From positions 1,655,501 to 1,719,500 of the forward strand of contig JAJHZJ010000009.1 of assembly GCA_023548195.1 (NCBI GenBank): DNA of 64,000 nucleotides, given 5' to 3'. Both the position numbers and the translations under genes were made by a program. Source of the stretch: Bettongia penicillata ogilbyi. Taxonomy: Eukaryota; Chordata; Mammalia; Diprotodontia; Potoroidae. The notes beneath the pieces were generated by a model, which had not been told where the DNA came from, made no database searches, and worked only from the letters and a program-made list of their open reading frames with translations. Each line of letters opens with the position of its first letter. Position 1 is the stretch's first letter. Shown here one piece after another: positions 35,560 to 46,480 of the stretch.

Positions 35560-36305
35560 CATTAAATAAGAAAGGAGTGGGAAAGGAGATATTTTTGCCA
35601 AATATATACTCACTGAATGTCCAATAAGTCTTCTGTAATTATGGTTGATCATTGTGTTGATAAAAGTTCTTAAGCCTTTCAAAATTGTTCATTTTTACAG
35701 TGTCATTATAGTATAAATTATTTTCCTGGTTCTGCTTGCTTAACTTTTCATCAGTTCATAAATGCCTTCCTAGGTTTCTCTGAAAATCATCATTTTCTTA
35801 TAGCACAATAATATCCCATTACATTCTTTTACCATCATTTGTTAAACCATTCCCTTATTAATGGCTGCCCCCTTGGTTTCTAGTTCTTTGTTAAAACAAA
35901 AACAGTTGCTATTAATATTTTCTGTACATAAAGAATGTTTTTTCTTTTTTTTTTAAGTCTTTGAAGTACAGGCCTAGTAGTTATACAAATGGGTCAAAGG
36001 AAATAAACAGTTTAATAATTTTTGAAGCATAGGTTCCAATTATTTTCTAGAACGGCTGGATCAATTCACAGTTCCACCAACATGAATTAGTGTACCTTTT
36101 TTTCCGCAGCTCTTTCAACATGTATTATTCCCTTTTTTTTTTTGGTAATTTTGCCAATCTAGTTTGCCAATTTTGACAAAGGAGAAACCTCAAAGTAGCT
36201 CTGATTCTCATTTCTCTAATTATTAGTGATCTGGAACATTTTTATATGTAGTTGTTGAAAATTTGGATTTCTTTCTGATCATTTATCAATTGGAAAATGA
36301 TTTTT
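35560..36305 (-). mobile_element. L1 3' portion, minus strand
   Basis: The reverse complement of L1 ORF2 C-terminal/3'UTR text is seen: 'ttttcatcagttcataaatgc', 'tatagcacaataatatccc', 'ggtcaaaggaaataaacag', 'tcaattcacagttccaccaac', 'attcatttctctaattatt'-like blocks. It is a decayed fragment. Confidence 0.75.
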
Positions 36306-36960
36306 TTTTTTTAGAAATAATGATAGGGAAGTTTGAAGAAGGGGTGGGTTTAGAGAAAAAGAAAATGGGTTCCATTTAGACCCCTCAAGTTTGAGATAGT
36401 TGGGCAGTTGGATACGTAGGACTGGGTTTCAGGAGAGAAATCAGAGTTGGATAAATTGATTTGAACATCATTGAGTAGAGATGCTGATTAAACACTTTTG
36501 AGCTGATAAGATCACCAAGAGAGAAGTGGCAGAGAAAAAATAGAAGAGGCTCCAGAAGAGAGCTTCAGAGGACACCTACTCTTGGGGACAGGAAATAGAT
36601 TGACGGTGATGCAACCGAAGAGACCAAGGAGTGGTCAGATGGGCAGGAGGAGAACTGAGAGAAAGGAATGTCTTCCCCAAAGCTAAAGGCAAAGAGTACT
36701 CATGAGGAGAGGATGGAGTTAAAAGCTACAAAGAGCTGAAGAAAGACAAGGATTGTCAAGGTTTAGCAATTCAGAGATAATTGGTAAACTAGGAGAGAGT
36801 GGTTCCAGGTTCCAGACCATTAGGGTCAAAAGCCAAATTTCAGCGTCAGACAAGAAAATAACAGCAATGAGTGAAGGCAGCTTTTCTAGAAGTTTGACTT
36901 TGACAGGGAAGAGAAAATATGACTCCAGAAGAAAATTCTTGATCAAAAAGAAAAAAGATA
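36306..36960 (-). repeat. L2 LINE ORF2 relic, minus strand
   Basis: Antisense RT-region text: 'caagtttgagatagttgggc', 'gctgataagatcaccaagag', 'gagcttcagaggacacctac', 'caattcagagataattgg', matching the antisense L2 at 5370-5480. No frame is intact. Confidence 0.65.
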
Positions 36961-37344
36961 GGTGAAAGGGGATTGAGATGGGGTAGCATTGTATAATGAG
37001 CAGGTAGATATGCTCCTGGGAAGAAATCTATGAACCAGAGGTCAAACTCGTTTGGATGAAGATCTGCAGAATAATACAGCTATAGCAGGGTAGTTATTGA
37101 CAAAATAAACTCTCAGCCCGTGGCTCCTTCTTCAGACTTATGACTATAGATGGGTGATTATCTGAGTAGTTGGAGGAGGTTCCTTCATATATTTAGGAAA
37201 TTACTGAGGTATCCTTCTGAAGAAACTGTAAGGCTACCATTCCCACCACAGCCTCCAGGAGACAAAATAGTGGCTCATTCAAAGAACAGTGCTGAGGAAT
37301 ATTGTGTGAGGCATGAGTCAAGAGCATTACCAGATGTCAGACAG
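36961..37344. other. Non-coding, nothing recognised
   Basis: A short gap between L2 relics, with no exon or RNA gene visible. Confidence 0.4.
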
Positions 37345-37645
37345 TAATTAAACTAGCACAGACCTTTTCATCTCTGTCTGGACCACCTCTGTCTGCCTCT
37401 TAATTGGTCTCTCTGATTCCAATACCTCCCCTCTCCAATCTTATCTTTGCATAATTGCCACAAGAATCATTCTAAGGCCCAATTCTGACGATATCATTTT
37501 CTTGTTCAAAATTTTTCAGTGGCTCCCTATTGCCTTTGGGATAAAATACATACTCCTTATCCCAGAATTAAAACCTCTTCATAATTTCATTCCAAGCTAT
37601 CTTTACAGCTTTTTTCATATTACTCTTTCTCATGCACTCAGTATC
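37345..37645 (+). repeat. L2 LINE fragment
   Basis: 'gtctggaccacctctgtctg', 'aagaatcattctaaggccc', 'cagtggctccctattgcctt', 'attactctttctcatgcac' are in the L2 C-terminal/3'UTR order. Confidence 0.7.
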
Positions 37646-38155
37646 AGGTGTTCAGGAGCACTAGCACCTCTGGTGTGAAGGCTTGTTGAGCCCTTTTCAG
37701 GACTGCTTGTCCACCTTTGGTGTCCACCTGTCACTCCATTCTCATCTGTTGCTTCAAGAAGCTGGCCACAGCATTTTGGCAGACAGCTAAACCAGGTGGA
37801 GGATAATCATCAGGCCTGAAACCCATCCATGACTTAGGGGAATGTCTACCCCAAGCATGTAAAGACTTCCCTGGTAGAATGGGGGGATGAGAACAATTTT
37901 TTCCAATGGTCACGAGGGCAGCTGAAGCAGGTGCTGCGAAGCATTTAGAGCTTGGTAAGACATGGAACATGATAAGGTCATCCACTGTATCTTGTCCCTG
38001 ACTTTTGTCTTGCCACTGGACTTCAATAACTTTGAAAGAATGAGTGAGGCTGGTGACTTTGTTCAGCTGCCTCATTTAAATCCAGTTCATATGCAAGTCA
38101 AGATATCACCCCATAATGTCATAAATCCTCTTTGAGAAATGAAGAATGATCCACC
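37646..38155 (+). repeat. Marsupial interspersed repeat with SINE-type tail
   Basis: The last part (38035-38155) reads 'atgagtgaggctggtgac', 'gttcatatgcaagtcaag', 'cctctttgagaaatgaag', a diverged version of the SINE tail at 13530-13620. The preceding 370 bp ('gttcaggagcactagcacc' ... 'gttgcttcaagaagctggcc') look like a longer repeat sharing that tail. I remember such text from marsupial DNA but cannot name the family. Confidence 0.5.
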
Positions 38156-39077
38156 TTCTAGCTAGAAAGTGACAGATATTTTACACAATATGGTGGTTAC
38201 AACTTACACAACACAAGCTAAGTCTTTCATGGACTACCCCATGGCAAATTCTCATACTACAAATACAGACTCAAAATACCCTAGAAAAGTCTACTGATAA
38301 ACATACTAGAATTGGACCATTATCACAGACTGAACCATTGCTTATAATCTTCTAGACGTTACACCAATTCATAAAAACTGGAGAACAATATTTTGATAGC
38401 TATCACCGTCCCAAATACTCAGTCTCCTAATATATAAAATGAGGGGGTTGGACCCCAGCAGGATTTCTTCACCATTTTTGTATCTGTACCCCGGTGGCAG
38501 CCCAGGAATGCCTGTGAACCCTTTCTCAGGCACATGTTCTTAAATGAGTAAGAAATACACAGGAGATCCAAGGAAATCACTTATATTGAAAGAGTTATCA
38601 AAATTTGTTTAAAAACAAGTTCTTGGGCCTGATGTTAAGAGTATCTAGAGTAGAGGGAATGGAGGGAAGGGACTCTACCTGCTAGTGCTGAAGAAAAGCC
38701 CAGTTGCAGATGATTAGCATGTTGTAGCTGCCTTGCTGTAGGCCTCAGCCTGGGCAGCTCCACCCCTAAGCTTAATGTTGCTTTTTGTGACTTTTCCCCC
38801 TATTGGAGGCTGCCCTAAGTGTTTACTTTAGCCTGATTTTACCTGTATCCAGATGGTAGAGGGGGGAGGTGACGCAGTGATTTGTACCCAACCCTGCCCT
38901 GCTCTGATCCCCACAACCACTGACCCTGACCAAAGGAAATGAGCATCTTTTAACATCTCTAACCAAGTCAGCCTTGGTCAGTGGAAAAGCCATTGACTTT
39001 AAAGCTGAGGTGGTTCAAATCCTGTCCCTATTGCGTTTACTCCCTGCGCAAGTCACCCTGCCTTCAAGATGCTTACA
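38156..39077. other. Non-coding, nothing clear
   Basis: A hAT-like relic may lie at about 38420-38640 ('gttggaccccagcaggatttc'). Otherwise no repeat, exon or RNA gene is recognised. Confidence 0.35.
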
Positions 39078-39121
39078 TTCTCTCTCTCTCTGTCTCTCTC
39101 TCTCTCTCTCCCCCCCTCTCT
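39078..39121 (+). repeat. (CT)n microsatellite
   Basis: A run of TC dinucleotides with one 'g' and a C-run. It is next to the AT-rich minisatellite. Confidence 0.95.
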
Positions 39122-39149
39122 TTCCTTCTTCTCCCCATACACATTTCTA

Positions 39150-39835
39150 TATATGTATATGTATATACACATACGCATGAACATGTATTTACATTTTTGT
39201 AGATATATTTATTTTGTTTGTATACACACATGTATACACATTTTATAAATGTATACACATAAATATATTTTAAATTTTTGTATATATGCTTTATTTTCTA
39301 TGTATACAAAGTATATACTTTTTATATATATGTATACTTATACAAATATAAACATATAAAAAATTTTATATATGTTTTATTTTTGTGTGAATATATACAA
39401 TATACATTTTATATGTATATGTGCATATATGTATATATGTGTATGTATATATGTATATACACATATCCATTTTACATGTATACGCATTTAAATTTTTGTA
39501 TATGGTTTATTTTGTGTGTATATACACATGTGTGCCCATTTTATGTATATATATATACATATAAACATATTTAATTTTTGTATACATGTTTTACTGTGTG
39601 TATATACATATATGTACACACTTATATATGTATACATACACACATATACACACATGTAAATATATTTAAAATTTTTGTATGTGTTTTATTTTGTGGGTAT
39701 ATATACATATACATCTATACCATACTCATTTTATATACACACACTTACACATATATAAACATATTTTAAAATTTACATATATGTTTTATTGTATATGTGT
39801 GTATATAGACAAAGACACACACACAATAAATACAA
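39150..39835. repeat. AT-rich higher-order minisatellite
   Basis: About seven diverged units of 80-130 bp share the anchor 'aaatttttgtatatatg-tttattttgtgtg-tatatac' and a 'cattttatatgtata' block. Anchor starts are near 39188, 39271, 39358, 39487, 39571, 39665 and 39764. Between anchors are TA, TATG and CA tracts. Confidence 0.85.
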
Positions 39836-40914
39836 GTCATTTTCAATGAGGAGGCTCTAGCAGCTTGGGGGGTGGAGGGACTGAGGATCAGAGAGCCCTT
39901 TGCTTACTGTCCCCTTTCACTGCCTAACTCCCAAGGTAACAGGAGCCCGAGCACCCATTTGGCAGCAAGGCACCCACATACCCACATTCTTCAGATAAGT
40001 CCACCTGGGGGCTGTGATCACAAATACTGATTTCATCTGTGTTAAAAGGAAATAGTCAACAATGCTTTAAAAACTGGCTTCTCTTCCTCCTTCTCTTCCT
40101 TCCTTTTTTTCTCATTCCTTGTTTCTAGCCCCCTTTCTCTGTGGCAACCTCTGCCCATTTTAAAGAGGGAGGAGAAGCTAGGAGGCAAGAACAGGTTGAT
40201 ATAAACACTTCATTGATTAATCAGTTGATAATAAAACACCCTAAGGGGTTTTTTCCCCAGAGCCTTGAGCTTTCCAATCTCTCAGATTTCTAGAAAGTGA
40301 TTTCTTCTAAGTCACAAGTTGTCTTGCATCTGCTGTGGTTTTACTGCCTTTTCTTTCTCCTGCTGCTGCCTCAGGATTTTGTCATGTATTTGTTCATTTT
40401 CTTTAGGACATGCCTCCAATATGTGTTTCTACATATGGGGTGTGTTTTGTGTGTATTGGAAAGAACATTGGGCTGCTTGGGTTCTGAACCTAGCTCAGAC
40501 ACTACCCAGCCATGCCTAATTAACTCGTTGGGCCTCAGATTTTGATGTGTAAAAAGAAAATGGCCTTTGAACACTCCAAACTACCCTGCAGGGGACAAAA
40601 GAGGTGTGTGTGTCTGTGGTGTAACTCGGGGCCCGCCCTTCTGTCTAGTGTGACAAGTTTTAGAGGGGCGATCTTTTATCTACTTAACAATTAATGCTCA
40701 TAAGCACTAGACAGCTGAGAAGACAGAAGTAATGCCAGAACCAGACCTGAGACCCCTGCCTATTCTGCCGGAGGGAAGACAAGGAGAATGAGAATGTCAT
40801 AGGATAGGAAATGCGCTCTGGTTTCATTGGTATAGGGTACTCCCAGAAGAGTGGCTCTGAGTAGAGCTTTCCAACAACACTGTTTCTGATATTGGCCATT
40901 TTAAGGGTCATAAA
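39836..40914. other. Non-coding stretch
   Basis: A forward MIR-like piece lies at about 40450-40560 ('tattggaaagaacattgggc'). The rest is unrecognised, with no supported exon. Confidence 0.4.
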
Positions 40915-41335
40915 ACATTTCCTTTGTGCTATCTCATCTGAATCTTCACAACAGTCCTATGAGGTCGTTGCTGTTATTATCCCCATTTAAAGATGGGGAC
41001 ACTGAGGCTTGGAGATGTTAAATGACTTGCCTGAGATCCTGAAGCTGCTGAGTGTCTGAAGAGGTATTTAAACCAAAATAGTCTTTCCTGATGTTACTCA
41101 GTCATCTCCAACTCTTCATGACCCCGTCTGGGATAGTCTTGGTAAAGATACTAGAATGGTTTGCCATTTCCTTCTCCAGTTCATTTTTAAGATGAGTAAA
41201 CTGAGGCAAACAAGGTTAAATAACTTTCCCAAGGTCACCTAGCTTGTAAATGTCTGAGTCCGTGTGTGGACTCAGGCCTTCCTGACTCCAGACCCAGTGC
41301 TTTATCCACTGTATCTCCCAGCTGCCTGATACTTG
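40915..41335 (-). repeat. Reverse MIR and marsupial SINE, adjacent
   Basis: 40915-41070 has 'cttcacaacagtcctatgagg', 'gatggggacactgaggcttgg' (MIR). 41090-41335 has 'tcatgaccccgtctgggatag', 'tgccatttccttctccag', 'aaactgaggcaaacaagg', 'ccactgtatctcccagctgcc' (marsupial SINE, reversed). Confidence 0.75.
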
Positions 41336-41479
41336 ATGCTGAATCAGCTCATCTTAATAAGCGTCATACCTTCATGTGTAAAGTAGGGATAAAAATCACT
41401 GCTTTGTTGACCTAATAGGGTTTTTGTAGGGCCTCAAATGAGATCATGTATGTAAAGAGCTTGCAAACTTGAAAGTGTC

Positions 41480-42775
41480 AATTATTATCAGTCAGTCAGC
41501 AATCATTTATTAAAGGCTTACCGTGCCTCAGGCAGTGTGTTAAATGTTGGAGATACAAAAAGTGGTCAAAACAGGTGACGTCACTCTCTAAAAGAGCTTA
41601 CATTCTTTAAAAAAAACAAACGATTTTTATTTTATTCCCATTTACAATAATTTATTACTTTCACCTTCCGGGAGTCCTTCACCATGAAAACCAAACCTTT
41701 GTAACAAACATGCAAAGTCAAACAAAATCCCATATTGACCACGTCCAAAACTGTGTGTCTCAATCCACATCTTAGGTCTGTCACTTCTCTATCAAGAGAA
41801 AGATCATGTATTTTCTCTGGAAATGTAGTTGATCATTGCATTGATCAAGGTTCTTTCAAAGTAGTTTGTCTTTGCAAAGTTGTTAATGTAAGTCTCATAA
41901 ATCTCCCCAGGTTTCTCTGAAACAGTTTCATCATTTCTTATGGCACAATAATATATTGCATTCATATACCATAATTTGTTTAGTCATTTCCCAATGGATG
42001 GACAGCCCCTTAGCTTCAGTTCTTTGCCATAACAGAAAGAGCTCTTATCAACGATTTTGCACAAGTGGGTCCTTTCTTTGTATCTTTGATCTTTTTGAGG
42101 CATATGTCTAATAGTGGTATTTCTGGGTCAAGCATATATTCACAGTTTAATACCTTTTGGGGTATGGTTCGAAATTGCTTTCCAGAAAGACCAGACCAAT
42201 GAATCACCAATGGTACCTGTTTCCCTGAATCCCTTCCAGCATTTGTCATTTTCCATTTTTGTCAATCTCATTTTCCAATTTGTCAAGTACATCCTCAGAG
42301 TTGCTTTCATTTGCATTTCTCTGATTATTAATGATTTGAATCATTTTTCTCAGTATGGCTATTAATAGTTTGGATTTCTTCCTTTGAAAATGGCCTGTTT
42401 GTTTTCTTTCCCATTTATCTATTTGGGTAATGGTGAGAAGTTTTCATTCTAATGGGAGAGACAACAGTTACATAAGTAGATATATTTGTAGAAGGTAATG
42501 TTACAGGGGAATAGAATAGGTGGGGTGGAGTTGGGCAGGAAAGAACTTCTGTAAAAAGTGGAATTAAATTGAGTCTTGAAGGAATTCAGGTATTCTTAGA
42601 GGAAGAAATAAGGCAGGAAGGCATTCTAGGCATGGAGGACAGATAGTACAAAGGCATGTGGATGGGAGATGGGAGAACTGCTTGTGAAGAATGGGAAGTT
42701 GGCTTAGTAAGACTGGTTCAAAGAGAGAATGAGTAAAATGTAAGAAGACTGGGAAGATGGCATTGTTATTGTAAT
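41480..42775 (-). repeat. L2 LINE 3' portion, split by an L1
   Basis: The left part (41480-41606) has 'aatcatttattaaaggc', 'aaagagcttacattct'. The right part (42447-42775) has 'cattctaatgggagagac', 'aggcaggaaggcattctagg', 'gtaagaagactgggaagatgg'. They join as one antisense L2 if the L1 is removed. The shared 'cattct' at both borders lies at the insertion point. Confidence 0.8.
41607..42446 (-). mobile_element. L1 3' portion inserted in L2
   Basis: The A-rich tail as complement ('ttaaaaaaaacaaacg' on +) is at the left, then reversed 3'UTR and ORF2 C-terminal text ('tatggcacaataatatattgc', 'atttcccaatggatggac', 'agtggtatttctgggtcaag', 'gaaattgctttccagaaag'). Border repeats 'agcttacattct' and 'agttttcattct' suggest an aged target-site duplication. 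It is decayed. Confidence 0.8.
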
Positions 42776-43884
42776 GACCAAGGAGTAAGTGTACCTTCCA
42801 TATCTTGGAGTGATGACGTTGTGATCTTTCTCTTATCGACTTGATTTCTTCCTTTCTGACTGCTTTTTGTACACACTGGTGGTATATTCATATTCATGAA
42901 TTCATGTGTGTTCATATTCAGATCTCCTGGGAGGAAGAATGCAGTTTGAACTCCATAGAGGCTGAGTAGATGGGCCTTCATGTGACGGGGCCATACTCTG
43001 AATGTACTCCAAAAAATCTGTTATAGTGCCAGAGATTCCAAACATTAGAATTCCTTTTTGTTGAAGCATTGCATCTCTAGGTCTGTATTAATACAGGGAG
43101 GCAATCCATTTATACTTGTTATCAGTGATTACTTTTTCAGATTAGTTGCTTGTCACCTGGCAAAGAGCAGAGCCTTAGGGGAATGAGATAGCAGGACAGG
43201 TAAGGTTTGATGGGTGGTGGCATGAAAGGAGGTAAAGATCTAGAATGGATTATTGGTGAGGAAGGTCAATGGTTTGTGTTTAGGAATGGGTGGCAGAATA
43301 CCATGTGAGGCAACCTTCTTTATTTTCCTTAGTGCCAAATAAAGGGATGTCGAAATTAGCAGAGCTGGGCTGTTGGACAGCAACTCGTCACTGCAGCCTC
43401 TCCCATATGTTATTTCTTATTCCCATTCTGCAGTTTTAGGGTCAGTCCTTGAAGAGGTTGCTTAGTTGTCTATGGTACATGGCCTTTATCTCCAGTCACT
43501 ACTAAACACTCATTAGCGATAAGTCTCTTGGATAGCATAGGAGTAGTTTAGGCACGGAAACTGTGTCATCCATCAATCAACAGGCATTTATTTAAGTACT
43601 TGCTATGTGTCGGGGACTATGCTATAGAAAAGAAAGAACATCTCAATTCTCATCCTCATTTGTGTTCATTTTATTATATTAAAACGACAGAACAAAGCAA
43701 AAATTACTTGAAAATATGTATAATAGCTGTCACAACAGCATCAAAGAGAGCAAGAAATATTACCAAAAACAAACCCAAACCCTCCTACCATATTATATGT
43801 CACTTGTTAACTGTTGAGCTATTTGTTTGGTTTATTCCATTATAACATTTATATGTGTCAGGCTCTGTGTAAGATAATATTTTA
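42776..43884. other. Non-coding, mostly unrecognised
   Basis: An antisense L2-like end lies at about 43570-43640 ('aacaggcatttatttaagtac'). No exon is supported and no RNA gene is seen. Confidence 0.4.
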
Positions 43885-44103
43885 AAAATGTTTTAAAATA
43901 TTATCTCATTTGATCCTGACAACAATCCTATGAGATAGGTGCTATTATTAGCCCCATCTTACAGTTGGAGAAACTGGAACAGACGGAGGTTAAATGACTT
44001 GCCCAGGGTCACACAGCTATTAAGTGTTTGAGGCTGGATTTGAACTCAGCTCATCTTGACTCCAGGCTCAGAGCTCTATCCACTGTATTACTTGGGTGCC
44101 AAG
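43885..44103 (-). repeat. MIR-type SINE
   Basis: 'atcctgacaacaatcctatg', 'acagttggagaaactggaac', 'gcccagggtcacacagctat', 'gctggatttgaactcagctc', 'agctctatccactgtattac' are in reverse MIR order. It ends about 80 bp before the PAQR5 5'UTR acceptor. Confidence 0.85.
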
Positions 44104-44183
44104 ACAAACCAATGGGAGTTTAAACAAAGGTAAAAGACAAGAACAGGTGGTTTTCATAGTCTTCCCTTGTTTTCTTTCCCTAG

Positions 44184-44312
44184 TAAGAAGGCATTAAGGG
44201 CTTTGAAACCAGAAGCTGGAGGAAGGGACTGAGGAAGAAAGAACAGCATCGCTCTGGGTCATGCTAGAACATTAACCAGGGGGTCCTGAGGAGAGGCTAG
44301 TATCAACGCAGG
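44184..44312 (+). other. PAQR5: Probable 5'UTR of the PAQR5 start-codon exon
   Basis: The best 3' splice site upstream of the ATG is a pyrimidine-rich tract ending at 44183 ('ttgttttctttccctag'). The exon would then carry 129 nt of 5'UTR. It contains a 4-codon upstream ORF (ATG 44261, stop TAA 44273-44275). Earlier noncoding exon(s) and the promoter were not found in the 44 kb to the left. An acceptor nearer the ATG (such as the AG at 44311-44312) cannot be excluded. Confidence 0.5.
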
Positions 44313-44363
44313 ATGCTGAGCCTGAAGCTGCCCAAGTTGTTCAGCATAGACCAAGTACCTCAG
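44313..44363 (+). CDS. PAQR5: PAQR5 coding exon 1 (membrane progesterone receptor gamma)
   Basis: Encodes the N-terminal 17 residues, MLSLKLPKLFSIDQVPQ, which match the start of vertebrate PAQR5. It ends at codon 17 in phase 0 with a strong donor, CAG|gtaagt. The start context is 'gcaggATGc' with A at -3. PAQR5 is a seven-transmembrane, progestin-binding class II PAQR protein at the cell surface. This segment is the cytosolic or juxtamembrane N-terminus as usually drawn for the family. The next exon is 7.15 kb downstream. Confidence 0.95.
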
Positions 44364-44866
44364 GTAAGTGATCTGTGTTTTATTCCGAAAGGTTGGCCAT
44401 GAGATTGAGGGGGAGTCAGGTTGGGGCCCTGCACTGGATTTGCCAAGAGCTGGCCCTTGGCACAATTGTGCAGCTAGTAAAGTCTGCCTGTGGAGCTTTT
44501 TCCTACTGTCTCCTCTTCCACCTCTGGTGGCTCCCTCCCCATCTTTTCCCTTCAGCTGCCCAGTGACCTCATATTTTCTTCTCTTCTTCCTACCATCAGA
44601 ACCTGTCCTCGGTCTTCCCCCACACTGAGGTGCAAATGACTGATGACAGCTCTGAGTAGGACTTCCTCAGATCCTGGGGGTACTTAAGATGTGACTGGGC
44701 TCAATGCATAAGGCTATGGAGGTGAAACTCTACTGGAGGAATTTTGGTGTCAATCTAGGGATGGGGAAGGATTTCTTTGGATGATTAAACTTTCTTTTGC
44801 TTTCCCTGAAGTGAGGGTCTGTCTATGGGTGTAGTGTCACTATCTTTTTCTAAATGCTCTCTAGGC

Positions 44867-45000
44867 CTGAGTCAGGGGTGGGGAACTTGAGACCTTGAGG
44901 CCACTTGTGGCCCTTTGATCCAAACTTCGGGATTCAATCAAAGTGCTGCACTTGAGGACCTAGAGGGCCACAAATGACCTTGAGGCTGTAGGTTCCTCAC
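44867..45000. mobile_element. hAT-type MITE with terminal inverted repeats
   Basis: About 134 bp, nearly palindromic. It starts 'caggggtggggaacttgag', ends 'ctgtaggttcctcacccctg', and has inner arms 'gaggccacttgtggccc' and 'agggccacaaatgacc'. Flanks 'gcctgagt' and 'ctctgagt' agree in 6 of 8 bases, fitting an aged 8-bp hAT target duplication. A relative is at 49598-49748. Confidence 0.8.
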
Positions 45001-45164
45001 CCCTGCTCTGAGTTGAGAAAATGAGAAGATTGACCTGAATGATCTCTAAGGTCCTTTCTAGGACATAAACCTATGCATATTCCTTAGACACTCCTAGGAT
45101 GAAGTGAGATCACCAGGGCTATCTTACATCAAGGATCATAAAACAGACCTTTGACTGCCTATAA

Positions 45165-45365
45165 GATCATAGATTTAGAGCTTGAGGAAACCTCAGAGAA
45201 TATCTAGTTCAGTCCCCTAATTTTACAGATGAGGAAACTGAGGCCTAGGGAAATTAAGTGACTTGTCCAAGGTGACAGAGGTAGTTAGCATCAGAGGCAG
45301 GATTTGTATCCAGGTCTGCTGATTTCAGAGCTGGCACTATTTCTACTGTACCACAGTGCCTCTTT
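45165..45365 (-). repeat. MIR-like SINE
   Basis: 'atcatagatttagagcttg', 'tttacagatgaggaaactgag', 'taagtgacttgtccaagg', 'ctactgtaccacagtgcctc' give a clear antisense order. Confidence 0.8.
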
Positions 45366-45975
45366 TCTACTTAAGATCATGGATTGTAATTATCCTTTTA
45401 AAAATTTATAGGGATTTAATGGATTTCTTGGCTTGAAAACACCTCCATGAAAGATTCTTGGATGGCTTCTGGTTTTGAGACATTTTCATCTGCTCAGTTG
45501 TGTACATAAAGGCACTCTACACAAAAGTACTTTCATTATTCCATGTGCTTACCCTCAATGACAAAGATCCTGTGTCTGTGTCCCTTTCTACTGGGTCTCA
45601 ATAAGGAAGTGCTGTGGCTATTTCATGGAGGGCAAAGAATGTGTTCTTGACTTTCATGTTGATTTTACTATAAAAGTATCCAAGCAGAGATTTCAGTAAG
45701 GTGATAGCCAATGATTTATGGCTTTCTCTAGGAAAAATGAGTTCCTAAATGAACTCTCCATGAAGATGGCAAATTAGATGAGGCAAACTGCCAAATTCTC
45801 TTCCCTAAAAGCTGGTCAAGCTATTTGATTCCAGGTAAGATGATATTGGAAATACTCCTAAAATATGGAGAGGAATTTGGTTTTAGGGCTGGCGTGTGAG
45901 TAGGAAGCACTGAAGGCAACGGGCCAATTACAAAATGAGTCAGAACTCCTACGAAAGCTGCAGTTACCTTCTGTT

Positions 45976-46241
45976 GTCCTAGCTGTAAACTTATGTACAC
46001 TTCTGATGTGTTTTGGGCAAACTAGAGGCCATGGGATACCATAGACAGGAAATTCTAATCCTGAATTTTCCAGCTTACACTGTGGGACTACACATTACAG
46101 ATGCAAATGTCCTAGCTGTAAACTTATGTACACTTCTGATGTGTTTTGGGCAAACTAGAGGCCATGGGATACCATAGACAGGAAATTCTAATCCTGAATT
46201 TTTCAGCTTACACTGTGGGGCTACACATTACAGATGCAAAT
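45976..46241. repeat. Near-perfect 133-bp tandem duplication
   Basis: Unit 1 is 45976-46108 and unit 2 is 46109-46241. Both start 'gtcctagctgtaaacttatg' and end 'cattacagatgcaaat'. I count two differences (ttttcc/tttttc and gggacta/ggggcta). The unit is non-coding and not in any repeat family I recognise. Confidence 0.97.
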
Positions 46242-46289
46242 GTCTTCTCTGGCTGATGGCAGACCATAACATCAAAGGGAAACAGTGTT

Positions 46290-46480
46290 ATGGTTTTGCA
46301 ATATCTGTATCCATTGGAGCAGAGGACAAATACTGTAACACTGTGCTTAAATCTGGGCACCACAATTGGATGAGGACATTGACATGCGGGAACCTGTCCC
46401 AAAGAGGGTGACCATCATGCTGGCAACACTTGAAAAAGAGTTGTCATAAGATCAGTTGCATAATTCCTGTCTACTAGTAT
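46290..46480 (+). repeat. CR1/L3-type LINE fragment
   Basis: 'cttaaatctgggcaccacaat', 'aggacattgacatgcgg', 'cccaaagagggtgaccatcatg' follow the CR1/L3 3'-region order (cagttctgggcaccaca ... aggacattgat ... agagggcaacca). Confidence 0.6.

Noticed and set aside
39150..39835. Regularly spaced repeats suggesting a CRISPR-like array
   Set aside because: Spacing varies (80-130 bp), repeats are diverged and AT-only, and the context is mammalian. It is a minisatellite.
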